Of a stretch of DNA of 64,000 nucleotides, positions 23,961-33,276 are shown in pieces; position 1 is the first letter of the stretch, and the number at the start of each line of letters is the position of its first letter. This stretch comes from Candidatus Latescibacterota bacterium (lineage in GTDB: Bacteria > Latescibacterota > UBA2968 > UBA8231). The stretch is taken from contig JAJEGS010000045.1 in the NCBI GenBank assembly GCA_022819745.1, positions 1 to 64,000 on the forward strand. The letters are read 5' to 3'. The translations under genes and the position numbers were made by a program. Below the pieces are notes generated by a model. The model ran no database searches and was not told the origin of the DNA. It was given only the letters and a program-made list of their open reading frames with translations.

Positions 23961-26068
23961 GCATCGACTCCCTCATTCGCTTCGACACCGATGGTCAAGT
24001 GATACTCAAAGTCGCCCATGTCGAGATCGGTCAGGGCATTCTGACTGCCATCGCGCAAATCGCCGCTGAGGAGTTGGACGTTGATTTCGCGCGTATCCGC
24101 GTCGAGCGTGCCGATACCGAGCGCACACCTATCGCCTCCACCACTGGCAGCAACTCGATCCAGACCGCCGGTTCGGCCTTCCGCCAAGCCGCGGCCGACG
24201 CGCGACATCTATTATTAGCCAAAGCGGCCGCGGCATTAGAGGTCCCCGTCGAAAATCTCGCCATCGCAGACGGCACCATCAGCGATGGCAGTAACGATAC
24301 GACCTACTGGGCGCTACAAGGCGGCCAACTCTTCGGCGAGACCGAGCCTAACATCGGCCAGCCCAAATCGCCCACCGACTACACTCTCGTCGGTCAGTCG
24401 CTCCCGCGTCTCGACCTACCGGCCAAAATCGCCGGCACCCCTTCATTCGTGCACGACTTGGAACTGCCCGACATGGTGCACGGTCGCGTGATCCGCCCGC
24501 CGACTTACGCCGCTACCCTAGCGACCTTTGACGAAGGCTCTGCCGCCGACCTACCCGGCGTCCTCGCTATAATCTGCGACGGCTCTTTCATCGGCGTATT
24601 AGCCGAGCGCGAAGAGCAAGCCGAAAAAGCCGCGGCCGCGCTACGTCAAAGCGCGCGCTGGCATCCAGCCCCTTTGCCCTCGTCAGACACGCTCTACACC
24701 GACCTGCTGGCCAAACCATCCCAAGACTTCCTCGTCGTCGATGGCGTTCCGCAGGACGGGCCCGTTCCACCGATCAAAGCCCCACCCAGCGCCGTGCAAA
24801 CCCTCGACGCAACTTATTACCGCCCCTATCACATGCACGCGGCCTTGGGGCCGGCCGCCGCCGCTGCCCTGTGGCAGGACGATCACCTCAAGGTCTGGAG
24901 CCATACCCAAGGTGCCTATCCCTTGCGCGGCTCTCTCGCTTCCGCCCTCGGCTTGGCTGACGAGCAAGTCCGCGTTCTCCACTGCGAAGGGCCTGGCTGC
25001 TACGGCCACAACGGTGCCGACGACGTAGCCCTTGACGCCGCGCTCCTAGCCCACGCCTTGCCCGGTCGCCCCGTACTGCTCAAATGGTCGCGCGCCGACG
25101 AGCACGCTTGGGAGGCTTATGGCTCCGCTATGGTCGTCAAAACTCAGGCCAGTCTCGACGTTGTGGGTCAGATTTGCGATTGGAATCACGACGTCTGGAG
25201 CTACACTCATTCGGGCCGCCCCAGACCAATCGACGGTGCCTCCAACCTGCTCGCCGCTCGCTACCTCGCCGACCCGCTACCCCCACCGACACCCAGCCCC
25301 GGCAAGGGCTCCCACGGCGGGATTCACCGCAACGCCGACCCGCTCTATGCCTTTGCTCGCCGCCGCGTCGTCAAGCACTTCGTGCCCGACTCGCCGCTGC
25401 GCACTTCGGCACTCCGAGGATTGGGTGCCTTCGCCAATGTCTTCGCCATCGAATCATTTATGGACGAACTGGCCTATGCCGCGGCCGCCGACCCCGTAGA
25501 ATTCCGCCTGCGCCACCTTGAAGACCCACGCGCCCGCGCTGTCATCGAAGCCGCCGCTACAGAAGCCAACTGGCGTTCTGGCGTGCGCGGCAATGGTCGG
25601 GGGCGCGGCCAAGGTCTCGGTTTTGCCCAATACAAAAACGCCAAGTGCTATGTTGCTGTCGTCTTCGCTGTCGCAGTAGATACAGCAAGCGGTCAGATCC
25701 ACCTCGAAAACGCCGCTATTGCTGGCGACGCTGGTCAAATCGTCAATCCCGACGGCTTGGCCAACCAGCTCGAAGGCGGCGTGTTGCAGGCCGCCAGTTG
25801 GACCCTCAAAGAACAAGTGCAATACGGCCCCGATGGCATCACCAGCCGCGATTGGGAGACGTACCCCGTCTTGCACTTTGCAGAAATCCCCCCCGTCTCA
25901 GTCAAACTGCTCGACCAACCCGGCTCGCCCAGCCTCGGCAGTGGCGAAGCCGCTCAGGGGCCGACACCCGCCGCCATCGCCAACGCGGTCTTCGATGCCG
26001 CAGGGGTGCGATTGCGCCAAATGCCCTTTACGCCGGAGCGAGTCGGTGCCGCGTTGCGGGAACTATAA
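23957..26068 (+). CDS. Molybdopterin-binding large subunit of a molybdenum hydroxylase (IorB-like)
   Basis: The 703-residue protein has the domain order of IorB/nicotinate-dehydrogenase B proteins. It begins with a cofactor-domain block (VEIGQGILTAIAQIAAEEL, GSNSIQTAGSAFRQAAADAR), then a hammerhead-like domain (GTPSFVHDLELPDMVHGRVI). The main cofactor-binding blocks come next: GPGCYGHNGADDVALDAA, SALRGLGAFANVFAIESFMDELA, and GSGEAAQGPTPAAIANAVFDA, with the catalytic Glu in GEAAQG. It would hydroxylate an aldehyde or N-heterocycle with water as oxygen source. No Tat signal is seen. Substrate unknown. Confidence 0.9.
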   Translation: MSIDSLIRFDTDGQVILKVAHVEIGQGILTAIAQIAAEELDVDFARIRVERADTERTPIASTTGSNSIQTAGSAFRQAAADARHLLLAKAAAALEVPVENLAIADGTISDGSNDTTYWALQGGQLFGETEPNIGQPKSPTDYTLVGQSLPRLDLPAKIAGTPSFVHDLELPDMVHGRVIRPPTYAATLATFDEGSAADLPGVLAIICDGSFIGVLAEREEQAEKAAAALRQSARWHPAPLPSSDTLYTDLLAKPSQDFLVVDGVPQDGPVPPIKAPPSAVQTLDATYYRPYHMHAALGPAAAAALWQDDHLKVWSHTQGAYPLRGSLASALGLADEQVRVLHCEGPGCYGHNGADDVALDAALLAHALPGRPVLLKWSRADEHAWEAYGSAMVVKTQASLDVVGQICDWNHDVWSYTHSGRPRPIDGASNLLAARYLADPLPPPTPSPGKGSHGGIHRNADPLYAFARRRVVKHFVPDSPLRTSALRGLGAFANVFAIESFMDELAYAAAADPVEFRLRHLEDPRARAVIEAAATEANWRSGVRGNGRGRGQGLGFAQYKNAKCYVAVVFAVAVDTASGQIHLENAAIAGDAGQIVNPDGLANQLEGGVLQAASWTLKEQVQYGPDGITSRDWETYPVLHFAEIPPVSVKLLDQPGSPSLGSGEAAQGPTPAAIANAVFDAAGVRLRQMPFTPERVGAALREL

Positions 26069-26105
26069 AATTTCAATTAAAATCTTATCGCCAGAGTCTG
26101 CTCAT

Positions 26106-27902
26106 TTACTCTCGACCACCATAGCGGTTTAATAGCTCGGCAGTCTCAGTAGCATTGTGATTCGTCGCAATGTGTAGTGGTGTTAGGCCCTCGTCGCTCT
26201 CAGCGTTGACCTCGGCTCCCTGCTGAAGCAGCAGTTCGGCTGTCGCAACAGCATCCGTCTCTGCCGCATCGTGCAGCGGCGTTCGGCCCTGGTCGTTTTT
26301 GGCGTTTATCTCGGCACCTTGGGTTAGTAACAGTTGGGCTGTTTCGGTTGCGTTGTCCTTCGCCGCATAATGCAGCGGTGTCCGGCCCTCGTCGATTTTA
26401 GCATTGATGTCGGCCCCTTGCGCGATCAACAATTGGGCGGTTTCGGTTGCATTTCCCCGAGCCGCAGTGTGTAGTGGCGTCCATCCCCTGTTGCTCTCGG
26501 CGTTAACGTCGGCTCCTTGCGTTATCAACAATTGGGCGGTTTCGGTTGCGTTGTTCCTCGCCGCATAATGCAGCGGTGTCCATCCCTCGTCGATTTTAGC
26601 ATTGATGTCGGCTCCTTGGGTCAGTAAGAGTTGGGCTGTTTCAGCCGCATTTTTCCACACCGCATAATGCAGCGGTGTCCATCCCTTGTCGGCTTTGGCG
26701 TTTATCTCGGCTCCTTGGGTCAGTAAGAGTTGGGCTGTTTCGGTTGCATTTTTCCACGCCGCCCAGTGTAGCGGTGTTAGGCCCTCGTCGCTCTCAGCAT
26801 TGACCTCGGCTCCTTGCGTTATCAACAATTGGGCTGTTTCAGTCGCATTGTTCCCCGCCGCATCGTGTAGTGGTGTCCGGCCATCTTGGGCCTTTTCGTT
26901 GACGTTGGCTCCCTGTGTCAGCAAGACCTCGGTCGTTTCAGCCGCATTGTTCCCCGCCGCCCCGTATAGCGGTGTGTGGCCCTTGTCGGCTTTGGCGTTT
27001 ATCTCGGCTCCTTGGGTCAGTAAGAGTTGGGCTGTTTCAGTCGCATTGACCATCGCGGCATAATGCAGGGGTGTCTGGCCATATTTATTCTTTTCGTTAA
27101 CGTCGGCTCCCTGCATTATCAACAATTGGGCTGTTTCAGTCGCATTGCCTATCGCGGCAGAATACAGCGGTGTGTGGCCCTTGTCGGATTTGGTGTTTAT
27201 CTCGGCCCCTTGCGTCAGTAAGAGTTGGGCTGTTTCGGTTGCGTTGCCCTCCGCCGCCCAGTGTAGTGGCGTCAGGCCCAATGTGTCTTTGGCGCAAATC
27301 TCGGCTCCTTGCGTCAGCAACAGGTTGGCCGTTTTGTTTGCATTGTTTGCTGCTGCCCAGTGCAGTGGTGTCGCCTCCTCGCTGTTCTTGGTGTTGACGT
27401 TAGCCCCCCATGTTATTAACAGTTGGGCCGTTTCAGCCGCATTGTACCAGGCCGCCCAGTGTAGCGGTGTCGATCCCTTGTCGGCTTTGGCGTTTATCTC
27501 GGCTCCTTGCGTCAGTAACAGTTGGGCTGTTTCGGTTGCGTTGTTCCTCGCCGCATAATGCAGTGGTGTCCCGCTATATTCATCTTTTTCGTTGATGTTG
27601 GCTCCCCGTGTCAGCAAGACCTCGGTCGTTTCAGCCGCGTTGTTCCACGCCGCCCAGTGTAGCGGTGTCCGGCCCAATGTGTCCTTGGCACAGATCTCGG
27701 CTCCTTGCGTTATTAACAGTTGGGCTGTTTCCGTCGCATTGTTTGCTGCTGCCCAGTGCAGTGGTGTCGCCTCCTCGCTGTTCTTGGTGTTGACGTCTTG
27801 GATATTGGCGAACACAAGGAAGCCAATGACCAAGAGCACCACTGCGCCCGAGACCTTGGCCAATCGCCGGACTTTGGTCTTTTTTAGCTGTTCGTTGCTC
27901 AT
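26106..27902 (-). CDS. Membrane-anchored ankyrin-repeat protein, copy 1 (17 repeats)
   Basis: The 598 residues start with a basic stretch (KKTKVRRLAK) and one hydrophobic helix (about 18-32, VSGAVVLLVIGFLVFA). This fits an inner-membrane anchor with the repeats outside the cytoplasm. About 17 ankyrin repeats of 33 residues follow, each near TPLHWAAxNNATETAQLLLTQ and ending GAEINAKxDxG. The repeats are nearly identical to each other and to those of the neighbouring gene, so unequal recombination or gene conversion is likely active. Ankyrin arrays bind proteins, and symbionts often carry many. The partner is unknown. Confidence 0.9.
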   Translation of the reverse strand: MSNEQLKKTKVRRLAKVSGAVVLLVIGFLVFANIQDVNTKNSEEATPLHWAAANNATETAQLLITQGAEICAKDTLGRTPLHWAAWNNAAETTEVLLTRGANINEKDEYSGTPLHYAARNNATETAQLLLTQGAEINAKADKGSTPLHWAAWYNAAETAQLLITWGANVNTKNSEEATPLHWAAANNANKTANLLLTQGAEICAKDTLGLTPLHWAAEGNATETAQLLLTQGAEINTKSDKGHTPLYSAAIGNATETAQLLIMQGADVNEKNKYGQTPLHYAAMVNATETAQLLLTQGAEINAKADKGHTPLYGAAGNNAAETTEVLLTQGANVNEKAQDGRTPLHDAAGNNATETAQLLITQGAEVNAESDEGLTPLHWAAWKNATETAQLLLTQGAEINAKADKGWTPLHYAVWKNAAETAQLLLTQGADINAKIDEGWTPLHYAARNNATETAQLLITQGADVNAESNRGWTPLHTAARGNATETAQLLIAQGADINAKIDEGRTPLHYAAKDNATETAQLLLTQGAEINAKNDQGRTPLHDAAETDAVATAELLLQQGAEVNAESDEGLTPLHIATNHNATETAELLNRYGGRE

Positions 27903-27958
27903 TTCGTTTCTCGCAATTGGGTGGGTCTGGTCGTGTTGGCGGCTGCGTTGGGTTTTTG

Positions 27959-30037
27959 CTATTGCTCCTCTTGGGCCGACATATAGCGGTTTAATAGCTC
28001 GGCTGTCTCAGTAGCATTGTGTTCCGTCGCAATGTGTAGCGGTGTTAGGCCCTCGTTGCTCTCAGCGTTGACCTCGGCTCCCTGCTTAAGCAGCAGTTCG
28101 GCTGTAGCAGCAGCATCCATCCTTGCCGCATCGTGCAGCGGCGTCAGCCCCTTGTCGTTTTTGGCGTTTATCTCAGCTCCTTGGGTTAGTAAGAGTTGGG
28201 CTGTTTCGGTTGCGTTGTCCTCCGCCGCCCAGTGTAGCGGTGTCCGGCCCTCGTCGTTTTTGGCGTTTATCTCGGCCCCTTGCGTCAGTAACAATTGGGC
28301 TGTTTCAGTCGCATTGTATGCTGCTGCTTCGTGTAGTGGCGTCCATCTCTTGTTGTCCTTTTCGTTAACGTCGGCTCCTTGGGTCAGTAAGAGTTGGGCT
28401 GTTTCGGTTGCGTTGTTCCTCGCCGCCCAGTATAGCGGTGTCCGGCCCAATGTGTCCTTGGCACTGATCTCGGCTCCTTGAGTTAGTAACAGTTGGGCTG
28501 TTTCAGTAGCATTTTTTCCTGCTGCCCAGTGCAGAGGTGTCGCCTCCACGCTGTTCTTGGTGTTGACTTCGGCACCTTGGGTTAGTAACAGTTGGGCTGT
28601 CTCAGTAGCATTGTGATTCGCCGCATTGTGTAGCGGGGTCCGGCCGTTGTCGGCTTTGGCGTTTATCTCAGCCCCTTGCGCGATCAACAATTGGGCGATT
28701 TCGATTGCATTTTCGCACGCTGCATTGTGCAGCGGGGTCCGGCCGTTGTCGGCTTTGGCGTTTATCTCGGCCCCTTGCGCGATCAACAATTGGGCGGTTT
28801 CGATTGCATTTTCCCACGCTGCACTGTGCAGTGGCGTATTGCCATGTTCGTCCTTTTCGTTGACGTTGGCTCCCCGTGTCAGCAAGACTTCGGTCGTTTC
28901 AGCCGCGTTGTGTACTGCCGCATTGTGTAGCGGGGTCCGACCCGATGTGTTCTTGGCGTAGATGTCGGCCCCTTGCGCGATCAACAATTGGGCTGTTTCG
29001 ATTGCATTTTTGCACACTGCATTGTGCAGTGGCGTATTGCCATGTTCGTCCTTTTCGTTGACGTTGGCTCCCCGTGTCAGCAAGACCTTGGCCGTTTCAG
29101 TCGCATTGTACCAGACCGCATTGTGTAGTGGCGTCCGGTCCTGGTCGGTTTTGGCGTTTATCTCAGCTCCTTGTGCTATTAACAATTGGGCTGTTTCGTC
29201 GGCATTGTTCCATGCCGCATAGTGCAGCGGCATGTCGCCAGATTGGTCCTTTTCGTTGACGTTGGCTCCCCGTATTAGCAAAATCTCGGCCGTTTCAACG
29301 GCGTTGTTCCCCGCCGCCCGGTGCAACGGCGTCTCGCCAGATTCGCCCTTTTCGTTGATGTTGGCTCCCTGTGTCAGCAACAGTTTGGCCATCTCAGCCG
29401 TATTGTTCCCCGCCGCCCAGTGTAGTGGCGTCAGGCCCAATGTGTCTTTGGCGCAAATCTCGGCTCCTTGCGTCAGCAACAGGTTGGCCGTTTTGTTTGC
29501 ATTTTCTGCTGCTGCCCAGTGCAGTGGTGTCGCCTCCTCGTTGTTCTTGGTGTTGACGTTAGCCCCCCATGTTATTAACAGTTGGGCCGTTTCAGCCGCG
29601 TTTTGTGCTGCCCAGTGCAGTGGTGTCGATCCCTTGTTGTCCTTGGCGTAGATATCGGCCCCTTGCGTCAGTAAGAGTTGGGCTGTTTCAGTCGCATTGC
29701 TTACCGCCGCAACGTGTAGCGGTTCCCGACCCAATGTGTCCTTGGCGTTTATCTCGGCTCCTTGGGTTAGTAAGAGTTGGGCTGTTTCGGTTGCATTGTT
29801 CCACGCTGCATAGTGCAGTGGTGTCTCATCCTTGCTGTTCTTGGCGTTGACGTTGGCCCCCCATGTTATTAACCGTTGGGCTGTTTCAGCCTTATTTTTT
29901 GCTGCTGCCCAGTGCAGCGGTGTCTTATCGGCCTTGATACTGGCGAATAAAACGAGGCCAATGACCAAGAGCACCACTATGCCCAAGACCTTGGCCAATC
30001 GCCGGACTTTAGTCTTTTTAGGCTGTTCGTTGCTCAT
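27959..30037 (-). CDS. Membrane-anchored ankyrin-repeat protein, copy 2 (20 repeats)
   Basis: The 692-residue protein is a paralogue of the gene downstream. The N-terminus is nearly the same (MSNEQPKKTKVRRLAKVLG) and is followed by a hydrophobic anchor (IVVLLVIGLVLFA). About 20 ankyrin repeats follow. Repeat 4 is one residue short (WAAQNAAETAQ). Several repeats are almost exact duplicates, for example those ending VNEKDEHGN and INAKADNGR. The C-terminus (AELLNRYMSAQEEQ) differs from copy 1 (NRYGGRE). The 56-base spacer to copy 1 repeats the upstream region of this gene, which shows a tandem duplication. Confidence 0.9.
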   Translation of the reverse strand: MSNEQPKKTKVRRLAKVLGIVVLLVIGLVLFASIKADKTPLHWAAAKNKAETAQRLITWGANVNAKNSKDETPLHYAAWNNATETAQLLLTQGAEINAKDTLGREPLHVAAVSNATETAQLLLTQGADIYAKDNKGSTPLHWAAQNAAETAQLLITWGANVNTKNNEEATPLHWAAAENANKTANLLLTQGAEICAKDTLGLTPLHWAAGNNTAEMAKLLLTQGANINEKGESGETPLHRAAGNNAVETAEILLIRGANVNEKDQSGDMPLHYAAWNNADETAQLLIAQGAEINAKTDQDRTPLHNAVWYNATETAKVLLTRGANVNEKDEHGNTPLHNAVCKNAIETAQLLIAQGADIYAKNTSGRTPLHNAAVHNAAETTEVLLTRGANVNEKDEHGNTPLHSAAWENAIETAQLLIAQGAEINAKADNGRTPLHNAACENAIEIAQLLIAQGAEINAKADNGRTPLHNAANHNATETAQLLLTQGAEVNTKNSVEATPLHWAAGKNATETAQLLLTQGAEISAKDTLGRTPLYWAARNNATETAQLLLTQGADVNEKDNKRWTPLHEAAAYNATETAQLLLTQGAEINAKNDEGRTPLHWAAEDNATETAQLLLTQGAEINAKNDKGLTPLHDAARMDAAATAELLLKQGAEVNAESNEGLTPLHIATEHNATETAELLNRYMSAQEEQ

Positions 30038-30120
30038 TTCGTTTCTCGCAATTGGGTGGTAGTGTCTGGTGGTATCGGCGGCTGCGTTGGGTTTTTGCTA
30101 TTGCTCTCTTGGGTCGATAT
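30034..30120 (-). repeat. Duplicated upstream region with the trace of a third ankyrin gene end
   Basis: The bases upstream of ankyrin copy 2 match those upstream of copy 1 (27899-27984), including GGCTGCGTTGGGTTTTTGCT. The match continues past the spacer into what is the last 8 codons of copy 2 in the other location (TATTGCTC.TCTTGGG). So 30100-30120 looks like the vestige of the 3-prime end of a third, lost ankyrin gene. Confidence 0.6.
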
Positions 30121-30258
30121 TTGCTTTGCGCGATGGTTCCCTGATGTCTAAAACATAATGTAGTTAGTATAGATGTCGGTTGAAACTCATGGCAAGCGTC
30201 GGTGCCGCGTTGTGGAGACCGTAACTTAAAATCACATCTTTCTCTGAGGAGTAATCCC

Positions 30259-31065
30259 ATGAGCCGCGATCTTCCCCGGACCATTTTAGGCCGCACCAAT
30301 CTCGAGGTTACCCGATTCGGCATTGGCGGCACGTATTGCGAGACGGTCGATGGATACAGGGCGGCGCTCGACTGCGGCGTCAACTATATCGATACGGCAC
30401 GCAGCTATCTAGGTGGTGAAGACGAGAAGGTGATCGGCCAAGCGATCGAGGGCCGGCGTCACGATCTCATTGTAGCCAGCAAATCCGCGAAGCGCGATGC
30501 CGAAGGGGCACGCAACGAGTTGCAAACCTCTTTGCGCGCGCTCAAAACAGACTACCTCGATATTTTCCAACTCCACCATTTAAACACCGAGGAGGAACGC
30601 AACCAAGCTCTGGGCCCCGGCGGAGCATTAGAAGCCGCCCAACAAGCCCGTGAAGAAGGCTTAGTGCGCTTCATCGGCGTCACTGGACACGATTGGGTGC
30701 AAGTGGAACAGGCGGTCCGCACCGGTCATTTTGATACGGTACTTTGCTGGTATAACTGCGCGATGAAAGAGCCGGAAGAAACGGTTTTTCCCGCCGCGCA
30801 GGCCGCCAATACGGGCGTGGTGATTATGAACGCCTCGCGCAACGAGCGGCTGCTAAAAGGCCCCGGCGCACCCGCTCCTGAACAATTCTATCGCTACGTG
30901 CTCAGCCACGACGCCGTGCATACCACGGTCATGGGTTTGCGGAGTGTCGATCTTTTTGCGCGAGTTGCCGCTGGTTTGTCGGAGCGCGTGGTGATCACGC
31001 CGCAAGAGCGGGCTGAGCTTGAAGCTTATGGGGCAGAGCAGCGGGCGGCTGGAGTATTGGATTGA
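30259..31065 (+). CDS. Aldo/keto reductase family protein
   Basis: From ATG 30259 (SD GAGGAG) the protein has 268 residues. AKR features are visible: the N-terminal RTILGRTNLEVTRFGIGG, the catalytic Tyr in NYIDTARSYLGGEDEKVIGQAI, Lys in IVASKSAKRD, and DYLDIFQLHHLN. It is shorter than the usual 310-330 residues, and its C-terminal cofactor loops are reduced. Family members reduce aldehydes and ketones with NADPH. Substrate unknown. The 221-base upstream gap holds the ankyrin remnant. Confidence 0.88.
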   Translation: MSRDLPRTILGRTNLEVTRFGIGGTYCETVDGYRAALDCGVNYIDTARSYLGGEDEKVIGQAIEGRRHDLIVASKSAKRDAEGARNELQTSLRALKTDYLDIFQLHHLNTEEERNQALGPGGALEAAQQAREEGLVRFIGVTGHDWVQVEQAVRTGHFDTVLCWYNCAMKEPEETVFPAAQAANTGVVIMNASRNERLLKGPGAPAPEQFYRYVLSHDAVHTTVMGLRSVDLFARVAAGLSERVVITPQERAELEAYGAEQRAAGVLD

Positions 31066-31199
31066 GTGCCAATTCGTCCCGATGTATATCGCCTGAAGGG
31101 ACGATTAACGGCTCCTAAGTAGGTCAACGGACCGCTTCTGGATGGCTCGCTACCTTTTTCGCATTATCGCTTTCCACCTCTAACCGGAGCCTAAACAAA

Positions 31200-31574
31200 A
31201 TGTCGAATCCTCTTCTCAGCGCCGCCGAAAGCCGCCAAAACCGCGTAGCCGAATCGTGGGGCCATCTGACTTGGTTGGCGGGTCGTCCGCAGGGCAATGT
31301 CGAGGGCCTCACGTTGGGCCGCGTCGTTCTCAAAGCCGGCCAGGCCAATCCGCGCCACGCCCACCCCAATTGCGAAGAAGTGCTCTATTTGCTCGCTGGT
31401 CGCGTAGAGCACAGCTTGGGCGACGAGTCTTTTACGCTGGAAGCTGGCGATACGCTCGCCATTCCGCCCGGCGTCTTCCACAACGGAATTAGCCTCGGCC
31501 CCGAGGACGCGGATATGATCGTGGCCTACTCGGAAGGCGACCGCCAATTCGTCCTAGAAGAAGACGGTTCGTGA
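31200..31574 (+). CDS. Small cupin-domain protein
   Basis: The 124-residue protein is a single cupin barrel. Motif 1 reads PRHAHPNCEEVLYLLAGRVEHS, with metal-binding His and Glu. Motif 2 reads AGDTLAIPPGVFHN. It could be a small dioxygenase, an isomerase, or a binding protein. The C-terminus (MIVAYSEGDRQFVLEED) is ordinary. The sequence itself does not fix a substrate. Confidence 0.85.
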   Translation: MSNPLLSAAESRQNRVAESWGHLTWLAGRPQGNVEGLTLGRVVLKAGQANPRHAHPNCEEVLYLLAGRVEHSLGDESFTLEAGDTLAIPPGVFHNGISLGPEDADMIVAYSEGDRQFVLEEDGS

Positions 31575-31729
31575 CTCGCAGCGGCTATCAGCACATGGTG
31601 CTCGAATACTACGTTGGCCGCCTGTGTGCTCAACTGCAAGACTTGGGGTTGACCAAGTACATCTGCACAAAGCCTAACCGCGCACTGCAATGGACGCCTA
31701 TAACCAAGCCGACTTGCAGAGCCATTTAG
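31571..31729 (+). CDS. Possible small ORF overlapping the cupin stop
   Basis: A GTG overlapping the cupin stop codon (GTGA at 31571-31574) opens 52 codons. The product starts TRSGYQHMVLEYYVGRL, and it overlaps the first 40 bases of the AAC(3) gene. The overlap style suggests coupling, but I recognise no family and the composition is not strongly coding. It may be a relic of a longer gene. Confidence 0.2.
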   Translation: MTRSGYQHMVLEYYVGRLCAQLQDLGLTKYICTKPNRALQWTPITKPTCRAI

Positions 31730-32415
31730 AAGCCTTGGGCGTCGAAGCGGGGGATATGCTCTTTATCCATTCCTCGTTCAAGAGTCTGGGGCCTGTCGCT
31801 GGGGGAGCGCAGACTGTGGTTGATGCCCTTCAAGCGGCGGTCGGTCCCGAGGGGCTTATCCTGATGCCCTCGTTTCACCTGATAGAACGGAGCGAACGAG
31901 CGCGCCGCTGGGACTGGGCTACTACTCCTTCGACCGTGGGGTGGCTGACCGAGTTCTTTCGCTGCTTACCCGATACCTATCGTTCGGATCACTACTCTCA
32001 CTCGGTAGCGGCCCGAGGGCACGGAGCTGCGGATTTTGTCGCGGATCACTTGCGTCAGGAGGGTCATACGTCGTCTTGGGATCTGGCTCCTTGGGGACGG
32101 ACCTATGGCACTCACTCGCCCATGTTTCGCGCCTATCGACGCGGCGGCAAAATTCTCATGCTGGGCGTCGATTACCAGACTTCTACCTACATTCATCTGG
32201 TCGAGGTGCTCTACTGGCATCACTTGAAGCGAACTGATCCCCAAGCCGCTTATCCCGCCTTGGACCGTCCGCGTCTGGGCGACTTTTGGGACGCTACTGG
32301 TCCGCTGACACGAGGCTTCGTCGGCGAGTCCCCGTGCCGACTTTTTGCCATAGATGTGTACGTCGATACTCTGCTGGCTGAGGTTATGGCGAACCCCGAG
32401 TGCTATTTGGCCTGA
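31690..32415 (+). CDS. Aminoglycoside N(3)-acetyltransferase (AAC(3)) family protein
   Basis: The 241-residue protein carries the AAC(3) signature: LQSHLEALGVEAGDMLFIHSSF, a GGAQTVVDALQAAVG helix, LMPSFHL, and the active-site region SDHYSHSVAARG, where resistance enzymes read HPxxSxxAxG. Antibiotic resistance is possible, but the family includes many enzymes that acetylate other amines, such as YokD-like proteins. The ATG lacks an obvious SD. A second AAC(3) domain in this window is fused to a peptidase (58417-61059). Confidence 0.85.
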   Translation: MDAYNQADLQSHLEALGVEAGDMLFIHSSFKSLGPVAGGAQTVVDALQAAVGPEGLILMPSFHLIERSERARRWDWATTPSTVGWLTEFFRCLPDTYRSDHYSHSVAARGHGAADFVADHLRQEGHTSSWDLAPWGRTYGTHSPMFRAYRRGGKILMLGVDYQTSTYIHLVEVLYWHHLKRTDPQAAYPALDRPRLGDFWDATGPLTRGFVGESPCRLFAIDVYVDTLLAEVMANPECYLA

Positions 32416-32430
32416 TTCTGACCGTCGCGA

Positions 32431-33222
32431 TCAGACGCGCATTCGCAGCATGGGACGGCCAAAAGACACTTCGAGGAATTGTCCGGTGTGCGCCGAGCGC
32501 GTGCCGGGGGGCATGAAGTGGATGACAAAGGCGCGGCGCTGGCGATCGGTTTGGTTGGGTGGAGTGTAGTGGAGGGTTTGGCAGTGGTGGAAGAGTGCGC
32601 CGCCTGCGGGTAGGTCGATGACGGCGGCTTGGGCTGCATCGACTTGGTCGCCGTAGTCGAGTAAGGCACTGGTCTGCTCTGAGCGCTCGTGCCCGACGGG
32701 CGTCAGGTGCGATTCGGGCAGCAGGTGCATGGCTCCGTTGGTCTCATCGACGTCGTCGAGCGTCATCCAGCAGCTAACTAAGTTGGCCGGCATACATTTC
32801 CAGTAGGCGTTGTCTTGGTGCCAAAAGACGGGGCCGCCGTGGTGGGCGGGTTTGTACAGGGCTTGGTCGTGGAAGAGCTGGATGTTCGGGCCGATGAGGT
32901 CTTCGGCAATGTCGAGGATGCGGGTGTCGTAGAGCAGTTGTCGGAAGTGGATGCTGCGCTCGCACATTTGCATGATTTGCAACATCTGCTCGTCGGCGCT
33001 GTTCTTTTCGTCGAGGTCGTCGGTATCGCTGATGGATAGGTTGCGGAAGCGCCCGTTCTGGCGCGCCTCGGCAAAGAGGCGGTCGTATTCATCGCGCAGC
33101 AAGGCGACGAGGTCGTCGTCGAGCAGCTTGCCGATGGTGATGAAGCCGCGACGGCGGAATAGGTCAATCTGCTCTTGGTCCAGTGCTTTGTGGTGTTGGG
33201 TAACGGACGGGGCTGTGGTCAT
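32431..33222 (-). CDS. Phytanoyl-CoA dioxygenase (PhyH) family oxygenase, copy 2
   Basis: The 263 residues show the iron ligands H135 and D137 (FWHQDNAYWKC), a distal His at about 218 (CQTLHYTPPNQT), and Arg 227 or 229 for 2-oxoglutarate. The start DLFRRRGFITIGKLL is typical. SD AGGAGG precedes the ATG. It is cytoplasmic. The substrate is unknown. It converges with the AAC(3) gene, and the inverted repeat at 33277-33335 lies just upstream of its start. Confidence 0.9.
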   Translation of the reverse strand: MTTAPSVTQHHKALDQEQIDLFRRRGFITIGKLLDDDLVALLRDEYDRLFAEARQNGRFRNLSISDTDDLDEKNSADEQMLQIMQMCERSIHFRQLLYDTRILDIAEDLIGPNIQLFHDQALYKPAHHGGPVFWHQDNAYWKCMPANLVSCWMTLDDVDETNGAMHLLPESHLTPVGHERSEQTSALLDYGDQVDAAQAAVIDLPAGGALFHHCQTLHYTPPNQTDRQRRAFVIHFMPPGTRSAHTGQFLEVSFGRPMLRMRV

Positions 33223-33276
33223 TTGTATCCTCCTAGTGAGGCGTGCAAATTAACAAGGGTAGCGACGGATTACAAC

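Noticed and set aside
26106..30037. Regular 99-base periodicity that could look like a CRISPR array or noncoding tandem repeats
   Set aside because: The period equals 33 codons of ankyrin repeat in an open frame. There are no unique spacers between exact repeats.
30190..30225. Similarity to the 3-prime end of the molybdenum hydroxylase gene (GTCGGTGCCGCGTTG)
   Set aside because: Only 15 consecutive bases agree, and a match this short between two places in 64 kb can occur by chance.
31074..31104. Hairpin after the aldo/keto reductase gene as a terminator
   Set aside because: The stem (TCGTCCC/GGGACGA) has a 17-base loop and no T-run.
31690..32415. Calling the AAC(3) and APH-type proteins antibiotic-resistance genes
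   Set aside because: Both families have many metabolic members, and no mobile element or resistance context surrounds them.
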